Below, piece by piece: positions 7,360-15,707 of a DNA stretch of 64,000 nt. Below the pieces are notes generated by a model that saw only the letters and a program-made list of their open reading frames with translations, had not been told where the DNA came from and searched no databases. Origin of the DNA: JAKACA01 sp963769255 (GTDB lineage: Bacteria > Actinomycetota > Acidimicrobiia > Acidimicrobiales > Bog-793); contig CAVYKV010000001.1 in assembly GCA_963769255.1 (NCBI GenBank), positions 1,364,001-1,428,000 of the forward strand, given 5' to 3'. The translations under genes and the position numbers were made by a program. Position 1 is the stretch's first letter. Every line of letters starts with the position of its first letter.

Positions 7360-8976
7360 GTGACGAGTGGCGAAGGCTCATCCATCTCCCGGCGGCAGCT
7401 GTTGAAGGGTGCGGCGGCAACGGTCGGGCTCGTGGCCACGAGCGCCGGCCTCGCCGCCTGCGGGAGCTCGTCGGGCTCGGGCGCCACGACGTCGTCCTCG
7501 GTCCCGGCGTCCTCGGCGCCCAAGCGCGGTGGGGTGTTGCGCGTCGGCGTCACCGACGGCGGCTCGACGGACAACATCGACGCCGGCATGTTCGTCACGA
7601 ACGTCGACGGCCTCCGGCTCTACCAGCTGTACAACTCGCTGTACGCCTTCGACAAGAACGCCGTCCCGCAGCTCTCGCTCGCCGAGGAGGTCACGCCGAA
7701 CGCCGATGCCACGGAGTGGACCGTGCGGCTGCGGCAGGGCGTGACCTTCCACAACGGCAAGAGCCTCGCCGCCGAGGATGTCGTGTACACGTTCCAGCGA
7801 GTCCTCGACCCGAAGAAGCCCTTGCTGGGGGCGAACTTCATCCAGACGATGGACATCGCCAACGCCAAGGTCCTCGATCCCCTCACGGTGCGGATCCCCT
7901 TCCACTCTCCCTTCGGCTATTTCCCGCAGTGCCAGGCGACGTACTTCTTCTTCATCGTGCCCGTCGGATACGCCCCGGCGGGGGTGGTCAACCCGAAGCA
8001 CCCGATCGGGACGGGGCCCTTCCAGTTCGAGTCGTTCACGCCCGGGGTCGAGAGCGTCTTCACGCGCAACGACAACTACTGGCAGAACGGCCAGCCCTAC
8101 GTCGACCGCGTCGTCATCACCGACTTCCCCGACGAGAGCAGCCAGCTGAACGGCCTCAACGGCAACTCGCTCGATCTCGTGGACGCTCTCTCGGGCAGCT
8201 CCATCCCCGTCGTGAAGAACGGCGGCGGCAAGGTCCTCGTCGAGAACGGCGAGGCGTACGGGCCTTTCACGATGCGGGTCGACCAAGCACCTTTCAACGA
8301 CGTCCGGGTTCGGCAGGCCATGCGTCTCATCATCGACCGCCCGCAGATGCTGGAGCTCCTCTTCAGCGGTGCGGGTCTCATCGGCAACGACCTCTTCTGC
8401 CTCTTCGACCCCACCTACGACCACTCCCTGCCACAACGCCAAGCCGATCCGGATCAGGCCAAGTCCCTGTTGAGGCAGGCCGGCCACGAGAACCTCACCG
8501 TCACGCTCGTGACGAGCGATGTGGGAGCCGGCTCGCTGAACGCCGCCCAGGTCTTCGCCCAGCAGGCGAAGGCGGCGGGCGTGACGGTGAACCTCAGCCA
8601 GGTGACGCCCGAGGTGCTCTACGGCCCCAACTACCTCAAGTGGACCTTTGCGCAGGACGACTGGAACTACAACCCCTACATCCTGAATGCTCAGAACGCC
8701 TGCCTGCCGGGCGGGCAGTTCAACGAGTGCCACGCGGACTATCCCCGCTACAACCAGCTCTGGCACCAGCTGGCGGGCACCGTGGACGCCAACCTGCAAG
8801 CGGAGATCACCCACGAGATGCAAACCTTGGAGTACGAGGGGTATGCCAGCGGTTTCATCATCCCCTACTTCATCCCCTCCATCGACGGGATGCGGGCCAA
8901 CGTGCAAGGGCTGACGCCGAGCAAGACGGGCAACCCCCTCGGTGGGTTCGACCTGCAGAGCGTCTGGCTGGACTGA
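7360..8976 (+). CDS. ABC transporter substrate-binding protein, family 5 (DppA/OppA type)
   Basis: A 538-residue extracytoplasmic solute-binding protein with a GTG start after AGGGGAGGC. The N-terminus has a twin-arginine-like SRRQLLKG followed by a hydrophobic stretch and the lipobox-like SAGLAAC (cysteine near residue 34), so it is predicted to be a Tat-exported lipoprotein. After a Ser/Thr-rich linker it shows the SBP_bac_5 pattern: GGVLRVGVTDGG, VTFHNGKSLAAEDVVYTFQR (around 120-140), GTGPFQFESF, and RQAMRLIIDR near 320. It probably captures an organic acid, sugar acid or opine-like solute for the importer encoded at 10364-13027. A second paralog lies at 13109. Confidence 0.9.
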   Translation: MTSGEGSSISRRQLLKGAAATVGLVATSAGLAACGSSSGSGATTSSSVPASSAPKRGGVLRVGVTDGGSTDNIDAGMFVTNVDGLRLYQLYNSLYAFDKNAVPQLSLAEEVTPNADATEWTVRLRQGVTFHNGKSLAAEDVVYTFQRVLDPKKPLLGANFIQTMDIANAKVLDPLTVRIPFHSPFGYFPQCQATYFFFIVPVGYAPAGVVNPKHPIGTGPFQFESFTPGVESVFTRNDNYWQNGQPYVDRVVITDFPDESSQLNGLNGNSLDLVDALSGSSIPVVKNGGGKVLVENGEAYGPFTMRVDQAPFNDVRVRQAMRLIIDRPQMLELLFSGAGLIGNDLFCLFDPTYDHSLPQRQADPDQAKSLLRQAGHENLTVTLVTSDVGAGSLNAAQVFAQQAKAAGVTVNLSQVTPEVLYGPNYLKWTFAQDDWNYNPYILNAQNACLPGGQFNECHADYPRYNQLWHQLAGTVDANLQAEITHEMQTLEYEGYASGFIIPYFIPSIDGMRANVQGLTPSKTGNPLGGFDLQSVWLD

Positions 8977-9024
8977 GCCGTCGGCCGCACCGCCACCGGC
9001 CGCACCACGAGGAGAAGAATCAGA

Positions 9025-9912
9025 GTGACCGTCGTCGCCGTCGTGGGTCTCGGGGCCATGGGCTCGAGGATCGCAGGGCGGGTCCGCGGGTGCGTCGACG
9101 AGCTGCGGCTCTTCGACCCCCTCGAGGACCGCTGCCGGGCAGTTGCCGATGCCACCGGCGGGCTCGCCCTTGCGTCGGGCGAGGAGGCGGCCTCGGGCGC
9201 GGTGGCCGTGGTGCTCGTCGTCGCCGACGCCGCTCAGGCGGAGGAAGCGCTCTTCGGCCGGCAGGGCGCCCTGGCCGGGCTGATCGCCGGCGGCGTCGTC
9301 GTCGTCATGAGCACCATCGGCCCGAGTGCCATGGAGGGCCTCGGGGAGAAGGTGGCGGCGGCCGGCTTCGGGCTCGTCGATGCCCCTATGACCGGAGGCA
9401 CCGTCCTCGCCGAGCGAGGGGAGCTCCTCCTCTTCGTGAGCGGTCGCCGCCCCGACGTCGAGGTGGTCCGCCCGATCCTCGAAGCGTGCAGCCGGGCCTG
9501 GCACTTCGCCGGGGAGGAGGTGGGGGCCGGGCAGACCTTCAAGCTCGTCAACCAGCTCCTCTGCTCGGCGCACATGATGGCGGCCGCCGAGGCACTCGCC
9601 TTCGCCCGCGCCCTCGGGTTGGACCAGCACGATGTCTTCCGGGCCGTGAAGGAGGGGGCGGGTGCCTCCTTCATCTTGGAGCACTACGGGGAGCGCATGA
9701 TCGATGGCCCCTATCAGCCGCCCAGCAGCGCCGTGCCCATCCTGCTCAAGGACTCAGGCCTCGTGGCCACCGAGGCGATGGCACATGGGCTGAAGGTACC
9801 GGCGACCGAGGCGGCGCACGAGCTGTTCCGCCGGGCGGCCGAGGCCGGGTGGGAGAACGACGACATCACCGGCATCATCCGCATGTACTACAAGGAAATG
9901 GAGGAGGCGTGA
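9025..9912 (+). CDS. NAD(P)-dependent oxidoreductase of the 3-hydroxyisobutyrate dehydrogenase family
   Basis: A 295-residue beta-hydroxyacid dehydrogenase. The Rossmann motif GLGAMGSRIAG is at about residues 7-17, the substrate-loop DAPMTGGT at about 118-125, and the catalytic lysine in GAGQTFKLVNQLL near 170-180. The family includes HIBADH, tartronate semialdehyde reductase and L-threonate dehydrogenase (LtnD/YgbJ). LtnD-type enzymes are the usual partners of DUF1537 kinases, which supports a role in oxidising a four- or five-carbon sugar acid before phosphorylation. It starts with GTG 48 bp after the binding-protein gene, and its stop overlaps the cupin start (GTGA). Confidence 0.85.
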   Translation: MTVVAVVGLGAMGSRIAGRVRGCVDELRLFDPLEDRCRAVADATGGLALASGEEAASGAVAVVLVVADAAQAEEALFGRQGALAGLIAGGVVVVMSTIGPSAMEGLGEKVAAAGFGLVDAPMTGGTVLAERGELLLFVSGRRPDVEVVRPILEACSRAWHFAGEEVGAGQTFKLVNQLLCSAHMMAAAEALAFARALGLDQHDVFRAVKEGAGASFILEHYGERMIDGPYQPPSSAVPILLKDSGLVATEAMAHGLKVPATEAAHELFRRAAEAGWENDDITGIIRMYYKEMEEA

Positions 9913-10298
9913 GCGCCTGGAGCAAAGTGAGCTGGGACGAGCTGCCGCCGTACCCGCAGGAGGAGTACCCACCGGACCATCCCTGGCCTCCCGGCGGCAA
10001 GCCTGATCAGCGTGTCTACAGCCACCGACTGGGGTGCGAGCATCACGTGTTCAGCATCCTTCGCTATCCGCCGGGCGCCAGCCTGGAGCATCACCGGCAC
10101 GACCATGCCGAGGAGATCTACGTGCTGTTGAGCGGCGGTGGGCAGATGCTGATCGACGACGAGGTCGTCGATGCCAAGCCGCTCGACGGGTTCCGCATCC
10201 CCCCGGAGCCGTACCGCTCCGTCTACAACAACACGGGCGAGGACGCCTACTGGCTCGTCATCGGGGCACCGGCGGACGAGTTCCACTACCTCAAGTAG
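9909..10298 (+). CDS. Cupin domain-containing protein
   Basis: A 129-residue cupin with a complete metal-binding first motif: HHRHDHAEEIYVLLSGGGQ contains the HxH...E ligand set, and the second motif is RIPPEPYRSVYNNTGED with the second-motif histidine replaced. The GTG start at 9909 overlaps the stop of the dehydrogenase gene. The small single-domain form and its position in the operon suggest a sugar or organic acid isomerase or a stabilising accessory protein. It differs clearly from the cupin at 5846, which lacks the HxH pair. A hairpin follows its stop. Confidence 0.8.
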   Translation: MSAWSKVSWDELPPYPQEEYPPDHPWPPGGKPDQRVYSHRLGCEHHVFSILRYPPGASLEHHRHDHAEEIYVLLSGGGQMLIDDEVVDAKPLDGFRIPPEPYRSVYNNTGEDAYWLVIGAPADEFHYLK

Positions 10299-10303
10299 CC
10301 GGC

Positions 10304-10322
10304 GACGGCCGCGACGGCCGTC
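10304..10322 (+). terminator. Hairpin after the cupin gene
   Basis: GACGGCCG (10304-10311) and CGGCCGTC (10315-10322) form a perfect 8-bp stem with a 3-nt loop just after the cupin stop. There is no T-run. It probably ends or attenuates the 7360-10298 operon and separates it from the permease unit. Confidence 0.4.
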
Positions 10323-10333
10323 CTCCCGCCATA

Positions 10334-10345
10334 TGTCGTAACATT
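10334..10345 (+). promoter_or_regulatory. Candidate GntR operator before the truncated permease
   Basis: TGTCGTAACATT differs by one base from TGTCATAACATT at 13064-13075, in front of the second binding-protein gene, and resembles the reverse complement of ACATTATGAC at 3113-3122. It lies 18 bp before the start of the truncated permease gene. Confidence 0.4.
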
Positions 10346-10363
10346 CCGACCTCGGAGATCGAC

Positions 10364-10975
10364 ATGTCGTCCGCGGCGGCAGGCGCCGGCCTCCCCCTCG
10401 GCGTCTACGCCGCCCTGCGGTGGCAGCGGATCGCCGACCGCGTCATCCTCTCCGGCTCGCTCCTCGGCGTCGTCATGCCGCAGTTCGTGCTCGGCTTCCT
10501 CCTCCTCTACTTCTTCGCCTACCACTTGCAGATCTTCCCGCTCGGTGCGACGGCTTCCCTCCCGGCCCTCGTGCTGCCCGCCCTCGCCCTCGGTCTCCCT
10601 GGCGGCGCCTGGTACGCCCGCATGGTGCGCTCCTCTGTGCTCAACGTCCTCGGGGAGGACTACATCCGCAACTGCAGGGCGAAAGGCCTCTCCGAATGGA
10701 CCGTCGTCATCCGCCACGTGCTCCGCAACTCGGCGGGCCCCGCCATCACGATGATCGGGCTCGACTTCGGGATCTTCCTCGGCGGTGTCCTCGTCGTCGA
10801 GCAGGTCTTCGGCTGGCCGGGGATCGGCCAACAGATGTGGAACGCCATCACGGCCAACGACATCCCCGTGGTCATGGGCACCGTCATCGTGGCCGCCACG
10901 GCCGTCGTCATCTTCAACCTCGTGGCCGACCTCGCCAACGCCTTCCTCGACCCCCGCATCAAGTACACGCGATGA
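10364..10975 (+). pseudogene. DppB-type ABC importer permease, N-terminally truncated
   Basis: A 203-residue open frame matching only the last two thirds of a DppB/OppB permease (usual length 300-330). It enters the family at PLGVYAALRW, equivalent to the loop after the second membrane helix, and continues to the end with the coupling segment YIRNCRAKGLSEWTVVIRHVLRN (the EAA-like loop) and the typical C-terminus FLDPRIKYTR. The first membrane helix and the large periplasmic segment are missing, and no upstream frame supplies them. A partner DppC gene is also absent: the next gene, overlapping by ATGA, is the ATPase. A deletion or assembly gap is likely. A truncated protein starting at 10364 could still be made but would lack about 100 residues. 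Confidence 0.75.
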
Positions 10976-12041
10976 GCGGCCTCGACGTAGCGTCGCTGAC
11001 CGACGACGGCCGTGCCGGCAGGCGGGACGCCCTCGGGTCCCGCCCGGGCGAGCCGGTCCTCAGCGTGGCGGGGATGTCGACGGTCTACGGCACGGCGCGG
11101 GGGCAGATCACGGCCGTGCACGACGTCTCCTTCGAGATCACGGCGGGAGAGGCCATCGGCATCGTGGGCGAGTCGGGCTGCGGCAAGACGGCCCTCGCCC
11201 TCTCGCTCATGGCCCTCCTGCCGAGAAACGGCCGCATCGCCGCCGGCACGCTCCTCCTCGGCAGTCTCGACCTGCGCGCCGCCGACGCCAGCACGCTGCG
11301 TGCGGCGAGGGGACGCCGCATCGCCATGGTCTTCCAGGACTCGATGACCTCGCTCGACCCGGTCATGCCGGTCGGCCGCCAGATCACCGAGGGAATGGCG
11401 ACCCATCTCGCCCTCTCGAGGCAGCAGGCGCGCGGGCGGGCGGTGGCGCTCCTCGACGAGGTCGGGGTGCCGGAGCCCGCCACCCGCCTTCGCCAGTACC
11501 CCCACCAGCTGAGCGGTGGCCTCCGCCAACGCGTCGCCAACGCGTCGCCATCGCCGCCAACCCGGAGCTCCTCATCGCCGACGAGCCGACGACCGCCCTC
11601 GACGTCACGATCCAGGCGCAGATCCTCGACCTCCTCGAACGGGAGCGCCGCCAGCGCGGCATGGCGCTCATCCTCATCACGCACGACCTCGGGGTCGTGG
11701 GCAGCGTGACCGACCGGATGATCGTCATGTACGCCGGGCGGGTGGTGGAGTCCGGCACGACGACCGAGGTGTTCGAGGACCCCCGCCACCCCTACACGAT
11801 CGGCCTCCTCGAGTCGGTGCCCCGGCTCGATTCCGCCACCGAGGGGCGGCTCCCGGCCATCCCGGGATCGCCCCCGACCGGGTACGACGCCGGGGCGGGC
11901 TGCCCCTTCGCCCCTCGCTGCGCCCATGCCGTCGACGAGTGCCGGCGGGACGACCCGCTCCTCGGCCCGGTGGGCCGGGGTGGAAGCCACGAGGTGGCCT
12001 GTTTCGTCGACATCGGCGCCCGCCGGCAGGCGACATCGTGA
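10972..12041 (+). pseudogene. DppD-type ABC importer ATPase, frameshifted by an 11-bp duplication
   Basis: An OppD/DppD-family ATPase. The first part has Walker A GESGCGKT (about residues 64-71), Q-loop VFQDSMTSLDP and the signature start HQLSGGLRQRVA. At 11527-11548 the 11 bases CAACGCGTCGC are exactly duplicated, breaking the frame within the signature. Removing one copy restores RQRVAIAANPELLIADEPTT. The Walker B, H-loop (ITHDLGVVG) and C-terminal oligopeptide-binding extension (GCPFAPRCAHAVDEC) follow in the second frame up to 12041. The start overlaps the permease stop and the end overlaps the DppF start. Whether the duplication is real cannot be told here. If real, the importer has only one intact ATPase. 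Confidence 0.85.
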
Positions 12042-13027
12042 GCGCCCCGGACGGAGCACCCCTCGTGGTCGTGGACGATCTCGCCATCAACTTCGAGGTG
12101 GCGGCGCGCAGCTGGGGCTGGACGCCGCAGGTGCTGCGGGCCGTCGACGGTGTGAGCTTCAGCATCGGCAGGGGCGAGTCGCTCGCCCTCGTGGGCGAGT
12201 CGGGTTCCGGCAAGACGACGACGGGCCGGGCGCTCCTCGGTCTCTACAAGCCGTCGCGGGGGTCGGTCCGCTTCGAGGGAGCCGACGTCAGCTCCCTGCG
12301 TGGTGGTGCCCTGAAGGACTTCCGTCGCCGCTCCCAGATGATCTTCCAGGATCCCTACGCCTCCCTGAACCCGCGCATGAAGGTCGGCACGATCGTCGCC
12401 GAGCCGCTGCGGGCCCACCACTACGGGTCGCTCGCCAAGCGCAACGAGCGGGTACGGCAGCTCCTCGGGCTCGTCGGGCTCCCCCCGGACTCGGCCGACC
12501 GGTTCCCCTATGCCTTCTCCGGCGGCCAGCGCCAGCGCATCGGCATCGCCCGCGCCCTCGCCTTGAGCCCCGAGTTCGTGGTGGCCGACGAACCGGTGAG
12601 CGCCCTCGACGTCTCCATCCAGGCCCAGATCGTCAACCTCCTCACGGAGCTGCGCGACGAGCTCTCCCTCACGATGGTCGTCATCGCCCACAACCTCGGT
12701 GTCGTCCGCCACGTCGCCAACCGTGTCGCCGTCATGTACCTCGGGCGCATCGTCGAGATCGCCAGCCGGGACGAGCTCTTCGGCTCTCCGGCCCACCCCT
12801 ACACGCGTGCCTTGCTGCGCGCCGTCCCGCCGGCCGATCCGAGCGCGGGTTGGAGCGGCGCCCAAGTGGCGTTGAAGGGCGACATCCCGAGCCCGGTGAA
12901 CCCGCCCTCGGGGTGCCGTTTCCACACCCGCTGCCCGGAGGCGGTCGGCATCTGCCGCAGCGTCGACCCGCAGCTGCAGACCTGGCCGTCCGGGCGCTCC
13001 GTGGCCTGCCACCTCGCCGTGGCCTAA
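12038..13027 (+). CDS. DppF-type ABC importer ATP-binding protein
   Basis: A 329-residue second ATPase of the oligopeptide-type importer. Walker A is GESGSGKTT (about 49-57), Q-loop IFQDPYASLNP, signature FSGGQRQRIGIARAL, Walker B FVVADEPVSALD and switch histidine VVIAHNLGVV. The C-terminal oligo_HPY extension SGCRFHTRCPEAVGIC is present. The GTG start at 12038 overlaps the stop of the DppD gene. It should energise uptake together with the DppD partner, and is the only gene of the importer core that is intact in this sequence. Confidence 0.9.
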   Translation: MSAPDGAPLVVVDDLAINFEVAARSWGWTPQVLRAVDGVSFSIGRGESLALVGESGSGKTTTGRALLGLYKPSRGSVRFEGADVSSLRGGALKDFRRRSQMIFQDPYASLNPRMKVGTIVAEPLRAHHYGSLAKRNERVRQLLGLVGLPPDSADRFPYAFSGGQRQRIGIARALALSPEFVVADEPVSALDVSIQAQIVNLLTELRDELSLTMVVIAHNLGVVRHVANRVAVMYLGRIVEIASRDELFGSPAHPYTRALLRAVPPADPSAGWSGAQVALKGDIPSPVNPPSGCRFHTRCPEAVGICRSVDPQLQTWPSGRSVACHLAVA

Positions 13028-13063
13028 GGGACAGGGAGGCCGCCACCGACCACGGGGAGATTT

Positions 13064-13075
13064 TGTCATAACATT
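13064..13075 (+). promoter_or_regulatory. Candidate GntR operator before the second binding protein
   Basis: TGTCATAACATT lies 33 bp before the preferred start at 13109 and is a one-mismatch copy of the element at 10334-10345. On the opposite strand it reads AATGTTATGACA, close to the TTGTATGACAA type of site used by FadR-family sugar-acid regulators. Confidence 0.4.
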
Positions 13076-13108
13076 GGTATGTCGCATGGAATGCGGAGGG
13101 GGACAGGC

Positions 13109-14827
13109 ATGACCGCGAGTGGGGAGTTGAACGGCAGGCTGAGCGAGGACCAAGGGATGCCGCCCGTCCGGTTGGACCGCCGGCAGTTCCTGGCGCGGGC
13201 AGCGATGCTCGGGGCCGGGGGCGTCGCCCTGGCGGCCTGCGGGAGCAGCTCGTCGCCGGGGGGCGCGAAGGTTCCGGGGACTCCCCGGCTCGACCGCAAC
13301 GCCACGCTCAACTTCCTCATGAGCACGACCATTCCCGGGCTCGACCCCCAGAAGTGGTGGAACGGGGCGGCCGGCTGCGGCCAATTCGCCATCTTCGAGA
13401 CGCTCCTGCTCATCGATCCCTACACCCAGAAGCTCGTGCCGGCGCTCGCCACCGGGATGCCGGCCGTGTCGAACGACGGCCACCGGCTCACGTTCAGCCT
13501 GCGGCCCGCAGTCAAGTTCACGAACGGCATGCCGCTCACGAGCCAGGACGTCAAGTACTCCTTCGAGCGCCTCGTCATCCCGTCGTTCGGGTCGCAGGCC
13601 GGCAGCCTCTACTCGCCCCTCGGCATCGCCGGCATGTCCGACGTCCTCAACGAGAAGGCGAAGACCCTCACCGGTATCACGACACCTGACCCGCAGACGA
13701 TCGTCTTCGACTTCGACTACCCCGACAGCGCCTTCATCTGGCTGATCTCCTTCAACTCGGCCGGCGTCGTGCCGCAGAGCTACGTGGAGGACGTCGGCTT
13801 CAACCACTTCAACTGGAGCCCGATCGGCACAGGACCGTTCGTGGCCGACGTCGTGAACGAGCAGAGCTCGATCCTGCTCAAGCGCAACGAGCACTATTGG
13901 CAGCCCGGCGTCCCCAGCTACGCCGGCGTGAACTGGCAGATGGGAATCGCCGACACGCTCTCCATGATCCGCATCGAGGCGGGCGAGGACGACATGATGT
14001 ACGACCCGGGGCCGGCGGTTACGTGGCGAGCGTCCTCAACAACCCGACCTACGTCCACGACGCCCAGGCGGTGAAGACGCCGCAGGACAACTGCTACTGG
14101 ATGTCGCTCGGCCTCAAGAACGAGTGGCTGAAGGATCTCCCGCGTGCGCCAGGCCATCGCCATGGCGGTCGACAAGCCGCGCATCCTGCAGGTGATGAAC
14201 GGGCTCGGGACGGTGGCCGAGGGGGGTTTCTTCTCGCCCCTCAGCCCGTACTACCAAGACGGGCTGTCGCTCTCCTACAACCCCGCCAAGGCGAAGAGCC
14301 TCATCGCCGAGGCGGGCGTGCCGGCGGGCACCACCATCAAGATGTGGAGCTCCAACCGCTTCCCCTACGAGAACGTCGGGCAGGTCATCCAGGCGAACCT
14401 CTCGGCCATCGGCATCACGATCGACTACATCCCGATGGAGTACGACGCCTTCGCCAACTTCACCGCCAACAGCCCGCCGGGCATCATGCTGTGGGCCTGG
14501 GAGCTCTACTACCCGAGCGGCTCCTACATCGTCGACTCGGCCTTCACGACGAGCGCCGAGCAGGCGGGCTGCTGCAACTACTCGTGGTACTCCTCCACGT
14601 CCTTCGACCAACTCACGGTCGAGGCGCACCGGGCCACGAGCGCCAGCGAGGTCGTCTCCCTCTACCAGGAGATGGACAAGATCGTCGTGAGCGAGCAGGT
14701 GCTCTGGGTGCCGCTCGTCTACCCCCAGCGCCTCGACTTCGTGGGCTCGCGGGTGCGCGACTTCCAGACGGCGGTGGGTGCCGGGGAGGACCAGTCCCGT
14801 TTCTTCTACAAGTACGCCCTGACGTGA
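13109..14827 (+). pseudogene. ABC transporter substrate-binding protein, family 5, with two compensating frameshifts
   Basis: A second DppA/OppA-type lipoprotein of about 570 residues. I prefer the ATG at 13109 because GGAGGGGG precedes it; in-frame ATGs also exist at 13079 and 13088. The signal has RRQFLARAAMLGAGGVALAAC (Tat-like with lipobox), then family motifs such as VKFTNGMPLTSQDVKYSFER and IGTGPFVADV. The frame shifts back one base near the GGGG run at 14008-14011 and forward near the CCC run at 14139-14141. Conserved sequence continues in all three parts (YVASVLNNPTY, then RQAIAMAVDK). Homopolymer miscalls would explain both. The product is likely functional if they are errors. Confidence 0.85.
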
Positions 14828-14876
14828 CCGCTCTGGTCCGGCGGGGCCGCAACCGATGACAGGAGAGCCGTCACCG

Positions 14877-15691
14877 ATGTCGCTGAACGCAGGGAAGACG
14901 AGGCGGATGAACCGTGTGTTCGACCGGGCCGGCCGGACGGTGATCCTGCCGCTCGACATCGTCGTGTCCTCGGCCCCTTCGACGGTGCCGAGGACACGGG
15001 CGCCCTGCTCGACATGGGGTGCTCGGTCGGCGTCGATGCCGTGCTCATGCGTTGGGGCGAGGCGAAGCGGTATGCCGACCGCATCACCCGAGACGTCGCC
15101 CTCATCGTCCGCTTGAGCGGCTCGACCGGGCTGGACGACGGCTCGCGCTGGCCGTCCCTCCTCCACAGCGTCGAGGGAAGCCTCGCCCTGGGGGGCGATG
15201 CCGTCTGCATCGACGTCGAGGTCGGTGGCAGCCACGAGGCCGAGTCGCTGCGCAGCCTCGCCGGCGTCTGCGAGGAGGCCGAGCGCCTCGGCTGCGTCGT
15301 GCTCGCCGAGGTGCACACGGGAGCCCCCTCCGGGCAGGGGCACACGAGCGAGCTGACGGACGGACTGGCTTGGGGCGCACGCACGGCCCAAGAAACAGGG
15401 GCGGATCTCGTCAAAGTCGCCTACCCCGGCTCATCCGAGGCGGTCGCCCAGATCTGCGAGCTGGCGCAGATCCCGGTTGTCACGGCCGGTGGGGATCCCC
15501 GCCAGCCGCGCGAGGTGCTTCGTGCCGTGGGCGAGGCGCTGCGGGGCGGTGCCGCCGGCTCGGCCGTCGGGCGCAACGTCATCGGGCACGCCTCGCCGGC
15601 GGCCATGCAGCAGGCGGTCATCGACCTCGTGCGGGGGCGGGGCACGGTGGACGACGTCAGCGAACGGCTGCTGTCACCCGCTTCCGCCTAG
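14877..15691 (+). pseudogene. DeoC/LsrF/FbaB-family class I aldolase, frameshifted
   Basis: A class I (Schiff-base) aldolase of about 270 residues. The first part (MSLNAGKTRRMNRVFD, then VILPLDIVV) is joined to the second (MGCSVGVDAVLMRWGEAKRYA onward) by restoring one C in the CCCC run at 14974-14977, which gives a continuous frame. Landmarks include the lysine of ADLVKVAYPG, expected to form the Schiff base, IPVVTAGGD and the phosphate-binding AVGRNV near the end. The family includes LsrF, FbaB and 2-amino-3,7-dideoxy-heptulosonate synthase. I chose 14877 (AGGAG upstream) over 14856. In context it may split or thiolyse a phosphorylated keto sugar acid. Confidence 0.8.
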
Positions 15692-15707
15692 GCAGGCGAG
15701 GGCAGAC

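Noticed and set aside
7378..9684. A long open frame (about 768 codons) antisense to the binding protein and dehydrogenase genes
   Set aside because: Long antisense frames are expected at this G+C content; the sense strand carries clear family motifs and the antisense translation is rich in His, Arg, Gly and Asp without any domain.
10304..10322. A riboswitch upstream of the permease
   Set aside because: Only one short simple hairpin is present and the region is too short for a known riboswitch class.
11792..13894. A 700-codon antisense frame over the importer ATPase and binding protein
   Set aside because: The plus strand has Walker and signature motifs throughout; the antisense product has no recognisable domain.
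14008..14141. Programmed ribosomal frameshifting in the second binding protein
   Set aside because: Two opposite shifts within 130 bp, both in homopolymers and without slippery-site plus stem structure, fit sequencing errors better.
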